From Eopsaltria australis (taxonomy: Eukaryota > Chordata > Aves > Passeriformes > Petroicidae), in the NCBI GenBank assembly GCA_034509425.1, contig JAVTVJ010000545.1, forward strand, positions 62,001-126,000: a stretch of DNA of 64,000 bases, read 5' to 3'. Positions within the stretch are counted from its first letter, which is position 1, and every line of letters begins with the position of its first letter. Both the position numbers and the translations under genes were made by a program. Below, one piece after another: positions 61,701 through 64,000 of this stretch. The notes beneath the pieces are model-generated. The model searched no databases, was not told the origin of the DNA, and was given only the letters and a program-made list of their open reading frames with translations.

Positions 61701-64000
61701 ACTATGACTGCCTACAGAACATCCAGAATTAAGACTAGCCCAGATGTCAGCACACCAAAAAATACAATTTTATAAAATATAAGAGTACACACAAAACTTT
61801 GCTTCTCAACTGTGTCCATTCACAGACTTATTTCCTAAGTCAGCTTCTTTCCTAATTAAAAAAATCCCAAGCATAAAGTAACTGGAAGTGCATCAGAAAC
61901 TGTTGAAGATATTGAGCAGTCTAGAACCATTCACATAGCAGGAACAATTCATTAGATTAAGGAACTTCATATTACAAATGACAACTGAGGCTTATCTGAT
62001 GGATACAACAGAAACATCAGAGTAATGGAGAAGGCTGAGGTGTGCCCTCAGCACAATCTACACCTTCCTCAAGGGGAGCAGTGGAACAGGAGGGGCTGGG
62101 CTCCTCCTTGGTGACCAGAAACAGGACCAAACAAAACTGAATGAAGTTGATTCTGAAATTTTGTTATTTCACTTTCCAGGGCTTTCCATCTCTGAATCAA
62201 TTGCTTTTGAGGGGTATCCATCTGCTTCCAAAGCCTCTGAAGAAACTGCATAGAGGGTCTGTTCTCTACCCTTTCTCTTCCACAACTATCTCACCTGTAA
62301 ATTGAAGAATCTTTGTGTAACCGCTAGTAATTAGAAACATTCTTCTACATATTTTATCCCAGCTCTGTTTTACCACATTCAGACATACCTTAGCATCAAA
62401 TCAAACTTCTCATGGCTCCTAGACCACTTTCACTGCTTGCTTCATTGCCCAAGGATATCCTTCTGCAGCCCAAATTTTAGGTGCCACCAACTCTCCTTGT
62501 CTTGCTAACAGACTGCTGATTAGTTTTATTTTCTTTATAAAACCTCTATAACAAGTTAGACATTATCAGAGATGGTTTGTTAGCCCATTAACAGCTTTGA
62601 CTACCAGTTCATATTCTAAAACACCAGAAAAGTGTTTCTTTGTCATTATTTTCCCTTCTCTCTACCATGGTGTCACCTCTGTCCTTGTCAGAAATCTTTT
62701 ATATGTCCTCAATAAGAACCCCTTGTGAGTAAGAACCCATAAAAACTTTCAGTGCTGAATCCATTCATCCAGGCTGATGGGGTGCACAAATAAGCACTGA
62801 ACCTGCCACATATCCATCACCAAATTTTTGAGTACTTTAAATGTGTTAATACTCTGGAACAGCGTTAAAGTGTCTTATTTTCAGAAAAGGTGAATTAAAA
62901 AGGGTCTTGCCAGTAACCCCTCAGAGTATGACACTGCAGTACATGAGTACTGGAGCATCACAGGGGACACTAGTGTTTGATTTTCCTTTTGCCATGTTTT
63001 TGAGAAAAACTCTAAGTACCTATTAACTGCAATTTCTATCAAACACACACTACTACATTATTGGCAGTAAATACACTCAGTAAATCCTACCTCCTAGCCA
63101 GGTGCTGTTATTGTCACTTCCAGACAGGCTTCAGTAACAACATGATCATCTATGCACTTGGGTCCATTGTGCCCTGCTCTCAGAGAAACATTCTATTACC
63201 AGATTATTATTGCTTCAAGAAAATTTGAAATATTTGTTTCATCGTTATAATCACTTTGGGTTTGATTTTCCTGAGTTTACTGATCTGGCAGTGGTGAATC
63301 CAGTGAAGGAAGTTAACCCTTCCCCATTAAACACACAAGTAATTTAGATTGTTAAATTCTGAATAATTTTACTCCCAAAGTTGGGTAATTATCTGTGGGC
63401 TGTGCATTAAAAAAAGGCTTTTAAATCTGTGTCGTGGACTAGACTAAGTAAAGCAAATCACAGTAACTCAGTATCTTTTATTTCACTACAAAATGGGAGG
63501 AATGATCTAATTTAATTCACATACCACATCATCCCTTGAAGATACTGTCATGAAAGCTGTTTTTGTTGGAATCTAACTCTCCTCTCATGACATTATTTCA
63601 TTACTTATACTTGCAATTCAGTGTATGAGTAAGAAGAAAACACAAAATGAAGCACGATTTCTATAAAACTATAAACACACTAGAGAAGGGGAGAAAAAGT
63701 CTCTAACAAAAGTGTCAGAAGGTGCTAAGGTGGTTTGTAAACACTGTGGAGTAACGATAGAAGATGACTGATGTCTAAAAGCATGCAAAGTCTACCTTAC
63801 TGTGTCCACTTACAGTATCAATAAAGTACTGAATTTTGTGATTAACATCTTTGTTTGAATCCAGAATTGATTGTGTGCAAAAACATTCTCAAGAAAATCT
63901 AATACCACTTAGAACTACGCTACACAGTGTTAGATTCAATTTTATTTCTGAATGTTCGAAGGAATTCACAAGTACCAATCTAATCATTGATTCTCACTGA
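58789..64000 (-). other. KHDRBS3: KHDRBS3 intron, continues beyond window
   Basis: At least 5.2 kb of intron upstream of the RG/Pro-rich exon. No KH-domain exon is found in it, and no recognised repeat family. A small reading frame at 62251-62069 (minus) has no start context or homology that I recognise. Confidence 0.75.

Noticed and set aside
62069..62251. Minus-strand 60-codon frame as an upstream KHDRBS3 exon
   Set aside because: Sequence does not match the QUA1/KH/QUA2 region or the linker preceding the RG-rich exon and lacks splice borders in phase.

Overview
This window is vertebrate nuclear DNA, most likely from an oscine songbird. It is AT-rich and almost free of long reading frames. 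It carries many short CR1 LINE 3' fragments, the dominant avian retroposon, and one element matching the passerine SINE TguSINE1 (a tRNA-Ile-like head fused to a CR1-like tail, 20566-20704). Operons, CRISPR arrays and ribosome binding sites do not apply here. No previously undescribed multi-gene system was seen.

The only protein-coding gene I can support is the 3' half of KHDRBS3 (SLM2/T-STAR, a STAR-family RNA-binding splicing regulator), on the minus strand. Four coding exons read right to left: 58788-58596, 46706-46624, 31692-31634 and 28325-28234. All have AG/GT borders and compatible phases, and they join into one continuous frame of about 142 codons. That frame encodes the RG/proline-rich region, the tyrosine-rich region and the C-terminal nuclear-targeting tail. 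The KH-domain exons must lie beyond position 64000. A 3' UTR of about 520 nt ends at an AATAAA signal (27735-27730) followed by a GU-rich element.

The most interesting observation is a pair of exon-like segments further downstream on the same strand (26790-26734 and 24737 to about 24510). Each has a strong polypyrimidine tract and acceptor; the first has a good donor and the second has AATAAA signals. They look like alternative terminal exons of KHDRBS3 that would replace its C-terminal tail, or exons of a separate transcript.

Layout: 1-24.5 kb is intergenic DNA downstream of the gene with CR1 fragments, the SINE and simple repeats. 24.5-28.3 kb holds the candidate alternative 3' exons, the 3' UTR and the last coding exon. 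28.3-64 kb is exons and long introns (3.3, 14.9 and 11.9 kb, plus at least 5.2 kb of a further intron) with several CR1 copies and a possible LTR-type repeat. All other reading frames of 60-150 codons looked like chance or repeat-derived frames. Family names for repeats and the protein rest on recognition, not on a search.
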